This document shows positions 1 to 8,267 of a DNA stretch of 64,000 bases, piece after piece. The notes below the pieces were generated by a model that was not told the DNA's origin, made no database searches, and worked only from the letters and a program-made list of their open reading frames with translations. Where the stretch lies: contig DASYLJ010000208.1 of the NCBI GenBank assembly GCA_036009625.1, positions 12,835-76,834 of the forward strand, read 5' to 3'. The DNA is from DASYLJ01 sp036009625 (GTDB lineage: Bacteria; Desulfobacterota; Binatia; DP-6). The position numbers and the translations under genes are program-made. Each line of letters begins with the position of its first letter. Within the stretch, counting starts at the first letter, position 1.

Positions 1-402
1 CAGCTGCACGTCGACGGCGGCGTACCGCACCGTCGTGCCGACGCGCTCGGGCTCGACGATGCCCGCGTTCTCGACGGCCTTGATGAGCGCCTCGGGGACG
101 CCGGCCTGGGCGGCGAGATCGCCGCGCGTCAGCACCGGCTCGCCCTGCTCCTCGCCGAGCGCCTTCGAGAGCGCAGCGTCGCTGCGTCGCGTGGGCGAGA
201 GCAGACGACGGATGACGGCGAGCGGCACGCCGTCGGCCTGCAGCTTCTTGATGCGGCGTAGCCGCGCCAGGTGCTCGTCGGAATAGACGGCGTGCCGGCC
301 GACGCGTTCGGGCGGTGGGAGGAGGCGTTGGGCCTGATAGAAGCGCAGCGTGTCGATCGAGATGCCGGCGGCGCTGGCGAGCTCCTCCACTCGGAACGTC
401 AT
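1..402 (-). CDS. MerR-family transcriptional regulator (partial, runs off the left edge)
   Basis: The reading frame starts with ATG at 402 and stays open to base 1, giving 134 codons of the N-terminal part. Residues 1-70 form a MerR winged helix-turn-helix with the family signature ISIDTLRFY followed by a wing ending in GRHAVYSDE. Residues about 95-125 (start TRGDLAAQAG) resemble a second small DNA-binding helix-turn-helix, so this may belong to the MerR subfamily with a duplicated DNA-binding domain. The effector domain, if any, lies outside the window. It is divergent from the alpha/beta hydrolase at 491, and an 8-bp perfect inverted repeat sits 3 nt before its start, suggesting autoregulation and control of the neighbour. 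Confidence 0.85.
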   Translation of the reverse strand, partial: MTFRVEELASAAGISIDTLRFYQAQRLLPPPERVGRHAVYSDEHLARLRRIKKLQADGVPLAVIRRLLSPTRRSDAALSKALGEEQGEPVLTRGDLAAQAGVPEALIKAVENAGIVEPERVGTTVRYAAVDVQL

Positions 403-404
403 GT

Positions 405-423
405 GATCACTCTGTGAGTGATC
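405..423. promoter_or_regulatory. Palindromic operator in the MerR / hydrolase divergent promoter
   Basis: GATCACTC, 3 nt, then GAGTGATC forms a perfect 8-bp inverted repeat directly upstream of the merR-type start codon at 402. On the minus strand a TTGACA (439-434) lies one helical spacing further upstream, so the palindrome would cover the -10/transcription start of the regulator gene. The operator role is inferred from position and symmetry. Confidence 0.5.
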
Positions 424-490
424 GCTCGCAGCGTGTCAACGGGGTCCGTGCTCGACGAGTGCTGCCGGCAGAGGTAATGCGGCCGGCGTG

Positions 491-1846
491 ATGACGAGAC
501 TGGCGATCCTGTGGTTCGTCCTCGGGGGAGTCGTCGCGCAGGGGGCGACGGTGACGCCCGTCGTCGAGGGGCCGATCCCGAGCGTCGCTGCGGGCGATCC
601 GTCGCGGAACTATCCGTGGGCGGCCACGGACGTCGATCTGGCAGGGGCCGGGTTCGTCGAGGAGGAGTTCTTCTTCACCGGAGAGGCGCGGCATTGCCTC
701 GGGACGGGATGTCTCGAGGGCACGCATCCGTACCGCTCGCGCATGATCGTGCGACGGCCGGCCGCGGCGCGGCGCTTCAACGGGACCGTGATCGTCGAGT
801 GGCTCAACGTCACCGATCAGCGCGACGGCGATTACGACTGGTTGATGCTCTCCGACCACATCCTGCGCGCGGGCTACGCCTGGGTCGGGGTGTCGGCGCA
901 ACGTGTCGGCATCGACGCACCCGTCACCGGGCTGAAGGCGTGGAGCCCGTCGCGGTACGGAGGGCTCGACGTCACGGCCGGGGGGACCATCGTCGACGAT
1001 GGACTGGCGTTCGACGTCTTCTCGCAGGCGGGCGCGGCGCTGCGCTCGCCCGGTGCCGTCGATCCGCTCGGCCCGCTCCGCAAGCGCAAGCGCGGCGTGG
1101 AGCGGCTCATCGCCACGGGACACTCGCAGTCGGCGATCCTGCTGACGCCGTACATCAACACGGCGCACGCGGACGCCGGCGTCTACGACGGGTTCATCCT
1201 GCATTCCACGGGCGGCAGGATATCGCCGGACGTGGACACGAGGACGTTCCACCTCCGCGCCGAGTCCGACGTGCGCCTGTTTCCCCGTCACGACGACGAC
1301 GATCGGGTGCGCACGTGGGAGGTGGCGGGTACGTCCCACTTCGATTGGCGCCAGGAGTCGGGCCGCACGGGTGTCCTCGTCCGCGATCTGGGGTTCGTGC
1401 CACCGCCGCCGCAGCCGTGCGACCTCCCGTACTGGACGCGAGTGCCGTTCCACCACGTCTTCGCGGCGGCGGTGGATCATCTGGTCGAGTGGATCGCGAA
1501 GAGCACGCCCCCACCCCACGCAGAGCCGATCGCGGTCACTGGGACGACGATCGTGCGTGACGCGGCGGGACACGTCTCGGGCGGAATCCGGTTGGCGGAC
1601 TACGAGGTGCCGACGGCCGACAACTCGGGTGGCAATCGGGGGATGGCCGCGTTCTGTGCGGATTCGCTCATCGGCTCATACGCGCCGTACTCGGCCGCGA
1701 CGCTGGCGACGCTCTACCCGCGGCGTCGCGCCTACGTGAAACGCGTCAGGTCGGTCGCGAAGGCCAACCAGCGCGACGGCTTCATCGTCAGGGCGGACGC
1801 GACGGCGACCATCCGCGCGGCACGGGTGTCCGACATCGGTGACTGA
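491..1846 (+). CDS. Secreted alpha/beta hydrolase domain protein
   Basis: A protein of about 451 residues with a hydrophobic N-terminus (TRLAILWFVLGGVVAQGA) that looks like a signal peptide, so probably periplasmic or exported. The nucleophile elbow GHSQS is near residue 210, as in serine hydrolases of the alpha/beta fold. The early segment with RSRMIVRRP and the VIVEWLNVT strand is typical of the 'alpha/beta hydrolase domain' esterase-like family of unknown substrate. GTG at 488 is an in-frame alternative start. It is divergent from the MerR regulator across an 85-nt promoter region, so it is the likely target of that regulator. It ends 4 nt from the convergent metallohydrolase gene. Substrate unknown. 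Confidence 0.8.
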   Translation: MTRLAILWFVLGGVVAQGATVTPVVEGPIPSVAAGDPSRNYPWAATDVDLAGAGFVEEEFFFTGEARHCLGTGCLEGTHPYRSRMIVRRPAAARRFNGTVIVEWLNVTDQRDGDYDWLMLSDHILRAGYAWVGVSAQRVGIDAPVTGLKAWSPSRYGGLDVTAGGTIVDDGLAFDVFSQAGAALRSPGAVDPLGPLRKRKRGVERLIATGHSQSAILLTPYINTAHADAGVYDGFILHSTGGRISPDVDTRTFHLRAESDVRLFPRHDDDDRVRTWEVAGTSHFDWRQESGRTGVLVRDLGFVPPPPQPCDLPYWTRVPFHHVFAAAVDHLVEWIAKSTPPPHAEPIAVTGTTIVRDAAGHVSGGIRLADYEVPTADNSGGNRGMAAFCADSLIGSYAPYSAATLATLYPRRRAYVKRVRSVAKANQRDGFIVRADATATIRAARVSDIGD

Positions 1847-1850
1847 CGGC

Positions 1851-4800
1851 TCAGGGCGGCGTCGTCAGACGGATGCCCGGCGCGGTCCAGCCCGCCGGCG
1901 GGACGTCGATGTAGAGGGCGTTCGTGAACGCGAGGGCGAGCTCGCCGCCTTCGCCCAGGTTGCCGTCGGTCAGCGCCGCCAGCGTGTCGTTTCCCGACGC
2001 CGGGATGCCGAACGGTTGGACGGGGAAGAGCGGGCGTGAGGTGCCGGCGGTGCCGCCGGTCATCGCAATCACCCAGGTGTCCTCGGTGATGCTCTCGAGC
2101 GGGAAGACCGCCGTCGCCTCGTAGTGGCCGGCGCCGGGGATCGACGGGTCGTCGACCACCGTCGTGCGCACGAAGTCGGTGCCGGCGTGCTGTACGATCT
2201 GCGGCGTGACGCGATAGCGATCGCGCGTGGCGGGGTTGGCGTCATGGTCCCAGCGCCCGGTGGGCGCGTTGACGTAGAGCTCGATGCGGTCGAACTCCGC
2301 CCACAGCGGGCTCCGCACCGTCACCGTCACCTCGGCGTGGCCGTCCGGCGTCGCGACGATAGTCGGGTGGTCGAGCCCCAGGCTGGCGATGGCATCGGTC
2401 GCCGGGGCGCGCGCCGTGATCGTCATGAACGGTGCGTTGGTGCCGACGGCGCGCCCCGCGGTGACGTTGGCGGCGAGCGTGTCGGCCTCCGTCCAGAGCG
2501 CGGCCGGATCGGTGACCGCCGACGCCACGTAGCTGCGCACGCTGCCGCCGTTGGTGCGGCGCTCGTGCGAATCGGAGTTCGCGACGGCGGTGCGCAGGAT
2601 GCCCTGGTTCAGCAGGTTGAACCAATCGCCGAGGTTCTGACCGAGGAAGAGCGCCTGGCTGCCGTTCCACACCTCGAGCGAATCGAAGTTGGCGTCGAAG
2701 TAGTTCGGGACCGCGGGGTCGAGGCGACGCGTCGAGCCCGGCGTGTGCGACTGTGGCGGGCCGGTGCCGTTCTCGGCGGTGTCGATGTCGAGGCCGCCGG
2801 TGTTGAAGAAGCTGTCGATGTGGTTGATCTGCACCAGGTTGGGACGCGGATCGGCCTTGGCGGCGGCGAAGATCTCCCCGGGCGCGAGACTGAAGCTGCC
2901 GTAGGCAGGGAAGTCACGGCCCGGCGCGATGCCGGCCCGGCCCCAGTCGACGGAGCCGCCGTTCAGCTGCGTCGGATCGACGGTCACCGGCCAGCTGTTG
3001 AAGTGGCCGTAGTCGAACGTCGTGATCTCGGCGCTGGGCGCCGTCGCCACCAGGTCGGTGACGCCGAGCGCCGCCACGTACGGTGCGAAGTCGACGCGGA
3101 TGTCGTGCTCCGACGGCGTGAAGAAGTCGATGCCCTCGGCGAGCTGGGTCGCGATGCGGTCGGCGATCGACACCTCCGAGTCGGGGCTGGCGAGCGCGTG
3201 GATGTGGAACTCGGTGGTGACGAAGCCGGGCGTGTCGACGACGCGGACGATGCGCGCGGCGACGCTGGTCGTGGCTCCCGCCGTGACGGTGACGTCCTCG
3301 CGATACGCCGACCAGCGCGAGCCGCGCGACACCACCACCTGATAGCTCCCGGGCTCGAGGTCGAGGACGCCGGTGTCGCCGCGACGGTCGGCGACGGCGA
3401 CGGCAGCGAGTCCGAAGGGCAGGCCGTCCTCGCGGATCTCGCCGAACACGCCGGTCAGATTGTCGATGACGCCGAAGACGTCCTGCGCACTGCCGGGATC
3501 GGGGCTCGGGTCGAAGCCCACGATCCATACGCGCGCGGGCTGCGGTGCACCCGCGCCGTCGGTGACGGTGACGTGCAACGCGCCGGTCGCGGGCAGCGTG
3601 AAGTCCTGCGTGACGTCGGCGGCCGCGGTGATCGTGACGGCGGCGCCGGCGGGTGTGGCGGTGGGATGGCCATCCTTGTTGGCGCGGACGGTATAGCTGC
3701 CCGGTGCGAGCGTCGCGGTGTAGCGGCCCGCGGCGTCGGTCCGCGCATGCGTGACGACGTTGGTGCTGGTGCCGCCGGGGATCGTCGTACCGATCACGGC
3801 CACGTCGGCGAGCGGCACCGGCGCGCCACCCGACGTCACCGTGCCGGCGAGCGTGCCGGTGGTGACGCCCTGGAGGCGATTGCGCGCATCGGTGACGTCG
3901 GTGACGCTGCCGTCGCCGACGACGAACCAGCTCGTGACGGTGACCGCGTCGCCCGGGCTGCCGGCGGCCGCGAGATGATAGTTCGGTGTCGCGGCGCCGA
4001 TCAGTACCAGCAGCACCTGGTTGCCGTAGAGCTGGATCGTGACGCCGCTGACGCTGAAGCTCGTGCTGCCATTCTCGCCGTGGACGTGACCGTACGACAC
4101 GCCCGTCGCAGCGCCTTCGCCGGTGTACGCCACCAGGTTGCAGGGATCGCACTGGCCCGCGGCGCACGCCTGCCAGGTCGACGGTGGGCAGCCCGTCGTG
4201 ACGAGCGGCTGGCCGAAGCCGTAGGCAGGCTGGAACAGCTCGACCTCGCCCGAGCCGTTGATGGTCTCGCCGAGGAAGATCGACAGCGGTGCGTCGCCGG
4301 TGTTCGTAACCGTCGTGTCCATGCGGATGGCGTTCTCGCCCGGGGCGAGCGTGTAGTCGGTCTGCACCTCGACGGGCAGATCGCGATCGTCGGCGATGGC
4401 CGGGAACGTGAAGCCGGCGCCGGCCACCACCGAGCTGGCGTTGATGAAATCGAGCAGATCGTCGGGCCCGGTGGCGCGCACGACGGCGGGCGCACCGTCG
4501 GCGCCGTCGTGGACGATCTCCACGTCGGTGAAGTGGGCGGTGTTCTCGATGTTGATCGCGGGGACCAGCTCCTCGAAGTTGTCGCGCTCCTCGCCGGTCG
4601 GACGCTGGACGTCGGCGTCGATGATGGTGCCGCCGTAGGTGCCGATGCCGAACATGGCGCGGCCGGGCTGCTGGATGATCGCCTGCAGGCGATCGTTCAC
4701 GAGCAGCACATCGCCGAGGCGGCCGCGGGCCATGGGGCCGTCGATGAGCTCCGCCGGCTGCGTGACGACGCGTGCCCGCGCGAAGCCGGCGCCGGGGCGC

Positions 4801-5324
4801 GGCAGGTCGTGTGACGGCTCGCAGACGAAGCGGATGCCGTCGACGTCGCGCCGGCCGCTGGCGGTGGTGGCGACGGAGCGCAGGCGTCGCGTGACGCGGC
4901 GGTAGCGCCTGCGGTTCTCGAGGGCGACGTAGAGCGGCACCGGCTCGGTGCAGGACGCGCCGTTGCCGAGGCGCGCCTGCAGGGCGGTCTCGAGGGCCAC
5001 GAGCTGCGGATCGGCGTCGGGGTTGCGGATGCGAAACGTGGTCACCGGGCTCGGCGTGCAGCGGGGCAGGTCGGGGTCGGTGACGTTGGCGCAGGCCGTG
5101 AGCAGGAAGCGGCAGGCGCCGTTCGGTACCCCGTCGCTGTCGCAGCTGGGGTCGCCATCCGTACAGCGCACACGCCGTGCGCCGCTCGGTACCGGGCCGT
5201 CGTACTCGACGAAGCAGTCGGTGGCGGGGCCGACCCCGCCGGGCAGCGAGCACCCGTCGGGCGGGCAGGCGCCGGCCGCGTTCGCGAAGAGCGACAGGAG
5301 GAGGATGGCGACGGCGCGGGTCAT
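1851..5324 (-). CDS. Large secreted CehA/McbA-family PHP metallohydrolase
   Basis: A 1157-residue protein. ATG at 5324 was chosen because it opens a clear signal peptide (TRAVAILLLSLFANAAGA); an in-frame ATG at 5381 would bury it. The mature N-terminus is Cys-rich (CPPDGCSLPG and more). Two carboxypeptidase-regulatory-like beta-sandwich segments lie around residues 490-580 (GTLAGTVTSGG) and 580-690 (GALHVTVTDG). The PHP catalytic domain begins near residue 700 with TEFHIHALASPDSE and continues with PSEHDIRVD, giving the His/Asp metal ligands of CehA/McbA hydrolases. Characterised relatives cleave carbamate esters; the long secreted architecture here suggests a different, perhaps polymeric, substrate. 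It is divergent from the sulfur operon leader. Confidence 0.8.
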   Translation of the reverse strand: MTRAVAILLLSLFANAAGACPPDGCSLPGGVGPATDCFVEYDGPVPSGARRVRCTDGDPSCDSDGVPNGACRFLLTACANVTDPDLPRCTPSPVTTFRIRNPDADPQLVALETALQARLGNGASCTEPVPLYVALENRRRYRRVTRRLRSVATTASGRRDVDGIRFVCEPSHDLPRPGAGFARARVVTQPAELIDGPMARGRLGDVLLVNDRLQAIIQQPGRAMFGIGTYGGTIIDADVQRPTGEERDNFEELVPAINIENTAHFTDVEIVHDGADGAPAVVRATGPDDLLDFINASSVVAGAGFTFPAIADDRDLPVEVQTDYTLAPGENAIRMDTTVTNTGDAPLSIFLGETINGSGEVELFQPAYGFGQPLVTTGCPPSTWQACAAGQCDPCNLVAYTGEGAATGVSYGHVHGENGSTSFSVSGVTIQLYGNQVLLVLIGAATPNYHLAAAGSPGDAVTVTSWFVVGDGSVTDVTDARNRLQGVTTGTLAGTVTSGGAPVPLADVAVIGTTIPGGTSTNVVTHARTDAAGRYTATLAPGSYTVRANKDGHPTATPAGAAVTITAAADVTQDFTLPATGALHVTVTDGAGAPQPARVWIVGFDPSPDPGSAQDVFGVIDNLTGVFGEIREDGLPFGLAAVAVADRRGDTGVLDLEPGSYQVVVSRGSRWSAYREDVTVTAGATTSVAARIVRVVDTPGFVTTEFHIHALASPDSEVSIADRIATQLAEGIDFFTPSEHDIRVDFAPYVAALGVTDLVATAPSAEITTFDYGHFNSWPVTVDPTQLNGGSVDWGRAGIAPGRDFPAYGSFSLAPGEIFAAAKADPRPNLVQINHIDSFFNTGGLDIDTAENGTGPPQSHTPGSTRRLDPAVPNYFDANFDSLEVWNGSQALFLGQNLGDWFNLLNQGILRTAVANSDSHERRTNGGSVRSYVASAVTDPAALWTEADTLAANVTAGRAVGTNAPFMTITARAPATDAIASLGLDHPTIVATPDGHAEVTVTVRSPLWAEFDRIELYVNAPTGRWDHDANPATRDRYRVTPQIVQHAGTDFVRTTVVDDPSIPGAGHYEATAVFPLESITEDTWVIAMTGGTAGTSRPLFPVQPFGIPASGNDTLAALTDGNLGEGGELALAFTNALYIDVPPAGWTAPGIRLTTPP

Positions 5325-5387
5325 GTCCGCTCGTACCTGCACCGCATGGCAACGGGCAAGATGAAAATGGAAAGTGCGCAAAGTGGG

Positions 5388-5416
5388 TTGACACGCCGTC
5401 GCTCCGCGTGTCAGAT
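5388..5416 (+). promoter_or_regulatory. Promoter of the cysteine leader / sulfonate operon
   Basis: A consensus -35 TTGACA (5388-5393) is followed after 17 nt by TCAGAT (5411-5416), a partial -10. The predicted transcription start is 5423-5424, which coincides with the GTG of the Cys-rich leader ORF and would make that ORF leaderless. Confidence 0.55.
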
Positions 5417-5423
5417 CGCGCCC

Positions 5424-5510
5424 GTGAGCGAAGCGCGCGCCATCTGTTGTTGTACCGAGGCCCGGGGATGTTCCCGTGTCTGCGGTCGCGCCGCGCTCGT
5501 CGTCGACTGA
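5424..5510 (+). CDS. Cys-rich leader peptide, putative cysteine attenuator (28 aa)
   Basis: A short ORF from GTG 5424 to TGA 5510 encodes 28 residues with three consecutive Cys codons (all TGT, residues 8-10) and two more Cys at 16 and 20; the core reads CCCTEARGCSRVCGR. It starts at the predicted transcription start, ends 30 nt before a strong intrinsic terminator, and precedes a sulfonate-type ABC operon. This matches the polycysteine leaderless ORFs that attenuate sulfur genes in mycobacteria. In-frame ATGs at 5346 and 5367 could extend it, but they lie upstream of the predicted promoter. A second copy of the terminator's left arm (GGCCCGG) occurs inside the ORF at 5459-5465. The antiterminator pairing is not resolved. 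Function is inferred. Confidence 0.65.
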   Translation: MSEARAICCCTEARGCSRVCGRAALVVD

Positions 5511-5539
5511 TCATCGTCGACTCCGAACGTCGAGACTCG

Positions 5540-5573
5540 AAGGCCCGGGAGACCACGTCTGCCGGGCCTTTTT
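5540..5573 (+). terminator. Intrinsic terminator (attenuator) before the sulfonate operon
   Basis: GGCCCGG (5542-5548) pairs with CCGGGCC (5562-5568). Within it AGAC pairs with GTCT around a CAC loop, with a single G/G mismatch between the two stems, and A/T pairs extend the base. A run of five T follows at 5569-5573. It sits between the leader peptide and the first transporter gene, so it must be read through for operon expression. Confidence 0.85.
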
Positions 5574-5609
5574 CGTTTCCCTCAATCCCGACGTTCCGGA
5601 GGACCTTCG

Positions 5610-6647
5610 ATGATCACGACCTCGACCCGATCTGCCGCGCTCGCCGCGGCGCTCATGCTGCTTTCCACCGCGCCCACGCGCGCCGCCGACGTGGTGCCGC
5701 AGGTCCGGCTCGCCTACTTCCCGAATCTCACCCACGCCGCGGCGCTGGTGGGCGTCGCACGCAACACCTTCAAAGATGCGGTCGGCTCCCAGGCGACGCT
5801 GGACGTGAAGACGTTCGCCGCCGGCCCCGTGCTCATCGAGGCGCTCTTCGCCGGTGAGGTCGACATCGGCTACGTCGGCCCGAGCCCGGCCATCAACGGC
5901 TATGTGAAGAGCAAGGGCGACGCGCTCCGCGTGATCGCCGGCGCGTCGAGCGGCGGCGCCATGTTCGTCGTCCGCCCCGAGGCCAACATCACGAAGCCCA
6001 CCGATCTGGCCGGCAAGACGTTCGCGACCCCGCAGCTCGGCGGCACGCAGGACGTGGCGCTGCGCTACTACCTGCAGCAGCACGGGCTCAAGCCCGCCGA
6101 CAAGGGCGGCGATGTCACCATCCTCCCGACGCAGCCCGCCGACATCTTCACGCTCTTCCGGCAGGGCAAGATCGACGGCGCCTGGATGGCCGAGCCATGG
6201 GTGTCGCGTCTCCTGATCGAGGGCAACGGCAAGGTGTTCATCGACGAGCGCGACGAGTGGCCCGATCGCAAGTTCTCGACCACCGTGGTGGTGGCGCGCC
6301 GCGAGTTCCTCGAGAAGCATCCGGCGCTCGTGAAGGCGCTGCTGCAGGCCCACGTCGACAGCGTGCAGTACATCGCCGACGACCCCGACGGTGCCAAGAA
6401 GATCGTCAACGCGGAGATCGAGCGCATCACGTCGAAGGGACTGCCGCCAGCCGTCCTCGACAGCGCCTTCCGCAACACCGACATCCTCACCGACCCGCTC
6501 CCGGCGACGATCCAGAAGTCGGCGGACTACGCGTTCGCGCTCGGCTTCCTCGGCGCGGCGAAGCCCGACCTCTCGGGCCTCTATGCGCTCCAGCCGCTGC
6601 AGGAAGTGCTGGCCGGGCCGCGCGGAAAGAAGGTGGCCGCCCGATGA
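5610..6647 (+). CDS. Sulfonate/taurine-type ABC transporter substrate-binding protein
   Basis: A 345-residue periplasmic binding protein with a signal peptide (LAAALMLLSTAPTRA, cleavage near residue 25). It is of the SsuA/TauA/NMT1 type: RLAYFPNLTHAAALVG at the start of the mature protein, then EALFAGEVDIGYVGPSPAIN and the DLAGKTFATPQLGGTQD lobe. These proteins deliver aliphatic sulfonates, taurine or related small anions to an inner-membrane permease. GGAGG at 5597-5601 is a good ribosome binding site. Its stop overlaps the ATPase start (ATGA). The sulfur assignment is strengthened by the upstream cysteine leader; nitrate- or pyrimidine-type ligands remain possible. No SsuD/TauD desulfonating enzyme is in this operon. 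Confidence 0.8.
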   Translation: MITTSTRSAALAAALMLLSTAPTRAADVVPQVRLAYFPNLTHAAALVGVARNTFKDAVGSQATLDVKTFAAGPVLIEALFAGEVDIGYVGPSPAINGYVKSKGDALRVIAGASSGGAMFVVRPEANITKPTDLAGKTFATPQLGGTQDVALRYYLQQHGLKPADKGGDVTILPTQPADIFTLFRQGKIDGAWMAEPWVSRLLIEGNGKVFIDERDEWPDRKFSTTVVVARREFLEKHPALVKALLQAHVDSVQYIADDPDGAKKIVNAEIERITSKGLPPAVLDSAFRNTDILTDPLPATIQKSADYAFALGFLGAAKPDLSGLYALQPLQEVLAGPRGKKVAAR

Positions 6648-7474
6648 GCTTTGCGGGAGCAGGATGGGAGATCGAGGCGGTGGCGGCGCGACCAGAGCGT
6701 CCGCCGTCGCCGGCCGTGCCCCCGGCGTTGCAGCTGACGGGCGTGACGAAGACCTACGTCGGGCGTCAGGGTGAGGTCGAGGCGCTGCGTCCGTTCGATC
6801 TCGACGTGGCGCCGGGCGAGTTCGTGTGCCTGCTCGGCCCGAGCGGGTGCGGCAAGTCGACCCTGCTGTCGCTGATCGCCGGGCTCGACGCGCCGACGCA
6901 CGGCACGGTGCGTGCCGGGGGGCAGCGAGTGCGCGGCCCGGGCAGCGACCGCGTGCTGATGTTCCAGGAAGCCGCGCTGTTCCCATGGCTCGACGTGCAG
7001 CGCAACGTCGAGTTCGGGCTGCGGCAGATGGGGCTCGGACGTCCCGATCGCGAGCTCGTCAGTGCGCGGCTGCTGGCGATGGTGGGGCTGACGGGTTTCG
7101 AGCGCAGCTACATCCATCAGCTGTCGGGCGGCATGCGCCAACGCGTCGCGCTGGCGCGTGCGCTCGCCGTCGACCCGGCGATCCTGCTCATGGACGAGCC
7201 GTTCGGAGCGCTCGACGCGATGACGCGCGACCGTCTGCACGCCGAGCTGCAGGAGATATGGGCGTCGACGCGGAAGACCATCCTCTTCGTCACCCACAAC
7301 ATGCGCGAGGCGGTGGCGCTGGGCGATCGCGTCCTGGTGTTCTCGCCGCGACCCGGGCGCATCATCGGGTCGTTCGACATCGATCTGCCGCGGCCGCGGA
7401 CGCTCGAGGATTCGGCGCTGCTCGAGCGCACCCGCGAGGTGATGGCGACGCTGCGCGCCGGGGTGGCGGCATGA
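6644..7474 (+). CDS. Sulfonate-type ABC transporter ATPase
   Basis: A 276-residue ABC ATPase of the SsuB/TauB class. The ATG at 6644 overlaps the stop of the binding-protein gene (ATGA), indicating translational coupling; longer in-frame extensions are rejected for that reason. Walker A GPSGCGKST, the Q-loop FQEAALFPWL, the signature LSGGMRQRVALARAL, Walker B ILLMDEPFGALDA and the switch His in FVTHNMREAV are all intact. The protein energises import through the permease encoded immediately downstream, whose start again overlaps this stop codon. Confidence 0.9.
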   Translation: MSFAGAGWEIEAVAARPERPPSPAVPPALQLTGVTKTYVGRQGEVEALRPFDLDVAPGEFVCLLGPSGCGKSTLLSLIAGLDAPTHGTVRAGGQRVRGPGSDRVLMFQEAALFPWLDVQRNVEFGLRQMGLGRPDRELVSARLLAMVGLTGFERSYIHQLSGGMRQRVALARALAVDPAILLMDEPFGALDAMTRDRLHAELQEIWASTRKTILFVTHNMREAVALGDRVLVFSPRPGRIIGSFDIDLPRPRTLEDSALLERTREVMATLRAGVAA

Positions 7475-8241
7475 GCCCGGCGGTCCACGGTCCGTGGCCC
7501 GCGCGCATCGCCTTCTACTCGGTGCTGCTGGTCCTCTGGGAAGTGATCGCACGCATCGGCATCTGGCCGGAGTATCTCTTCCCTGGTCCAACGGTCGTCA
7601 TGGAGGCGTTGATCGCGGGGCTCGGGAACGGGCTCTTCGTGAAGGGCGTCGTCGTGAGCCTGTACCGCATCGTGCTCGGCTACGGCATCTCCGTCGCCAT
7701 CGGTCTGGTGCTCGGGCTGCTCCTCGGGCGGGTGCGCCTGCTCGACGAGACGGTGGGGACGCTGGTCCTCGGCCTGCAGGCGCTGCCGAGCGTCTGCTGG
7801 CTGCCGCTCGCGATCCTGTGGTTCGGCCTCAACGAGCGCGCCATCATCTTCGTCGTCGTCATGGGGGCGCTGTTCTCGATCACGCTCGGCGTCGAGGCCG
7901 GGGTGAAGAACACGGCGCCGATCTACCTGCAGGCGGCGCGCAATCTCGGGGCGCGTGGCATCTCGCTCTACACCCAGGTGCTGCTGCCGGCGGCGCAGCC
8001 GGCCATCCTGAGCGGCCTCAAGCAGGGATGGTCGTTCGCGTGGCGCTCGCTGATGGCGGGCGAGCTGCTCTACTACACGCTGAGCCTCGGCAACCTGCTG
8101 CAGGCAGGTCGCGACCTGAACGACGCCGCGCAGGTGATGGCGGTGATGGTGGTGATCATCACGGTGGGCGTGACGATCGACCGCGCCTTCTTCGCGCCGA
8201 TCGAGCGGCGCACCCGCGAGCGGTGGGGGTTGGCGGCGTAG
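7471..8241 (+). CDS. Sulfonate-type ABC transporter permease
   Basis: A 256-residue integral membrane protein of the SsuC/TauC/BPD-transporter type, with about six hydrophobic segments. The cytoplasmic coupling loop is seen around EAGVKNTAPIYLQAARNLGA, followed by the conserved LLPAAQPAILSGLKQGWSFAWR segment type, which contacts the ATPase. The ATG at 7471 overlaps the ATPase stop. Together the three genes form a complete importer. The next gene starts 26 nt downstream on the same strand, so the operon probably continues into the dehydrogenase and receptor genes. Confidence 0.88.
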   Translation: MSPAVHGPWPARIAFYSVLLVLWEVIARIGIWPEYLFPGPTVVMEALIAGLGNGLFVKGVVVSLYRIVLGYGISVAIGLVLGLLLGRVRLLDETVGTLVLGLQALPSVCWLPLAILWFGLNERAIIFVVVMGALFSITLGVEAGVKNTAPIYLQAARNLGARGISLYTQVLLPAAQPAILSGLKQGWSFAWRSLMAGELLYYTLSLGNLLQAGRDLNDAAQVMAVMVVIITVGVTIDRAFFAPIERRTRERWGLAA

Positions 8242-8267
8242 GCGTCCCGGCATGCTAACACCGGGGC

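Noticed and set aside
2124..4814. An open frame of about 896 codons on the plus strand
   Set aside because: It lies antisense to the CehA/McbA gene. Its product is Arg/Asp/Gly-rich low-complexity typical of GC-rich shadow frames, with no domain and no ribosome binding site.
5346..5510. Longer version of the Cys leader starting at ATG 5346 or 5367
   Set aside because: Both starts lie upstream of the TTGACA/TCAGAT promoter and have no ribosome binding site. They would matter only if transcription began further upstream.
5177..5857. A 226-codon plus-strand frame spanning the leader region and the start of the binding-protein gene
   Set aside because: It runs through the terminator hairpin and antisense to the metallohydrolase start, with Arg-rich composition. 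The short Cys-rich frame in another phase fits promoter, terminator and context better.
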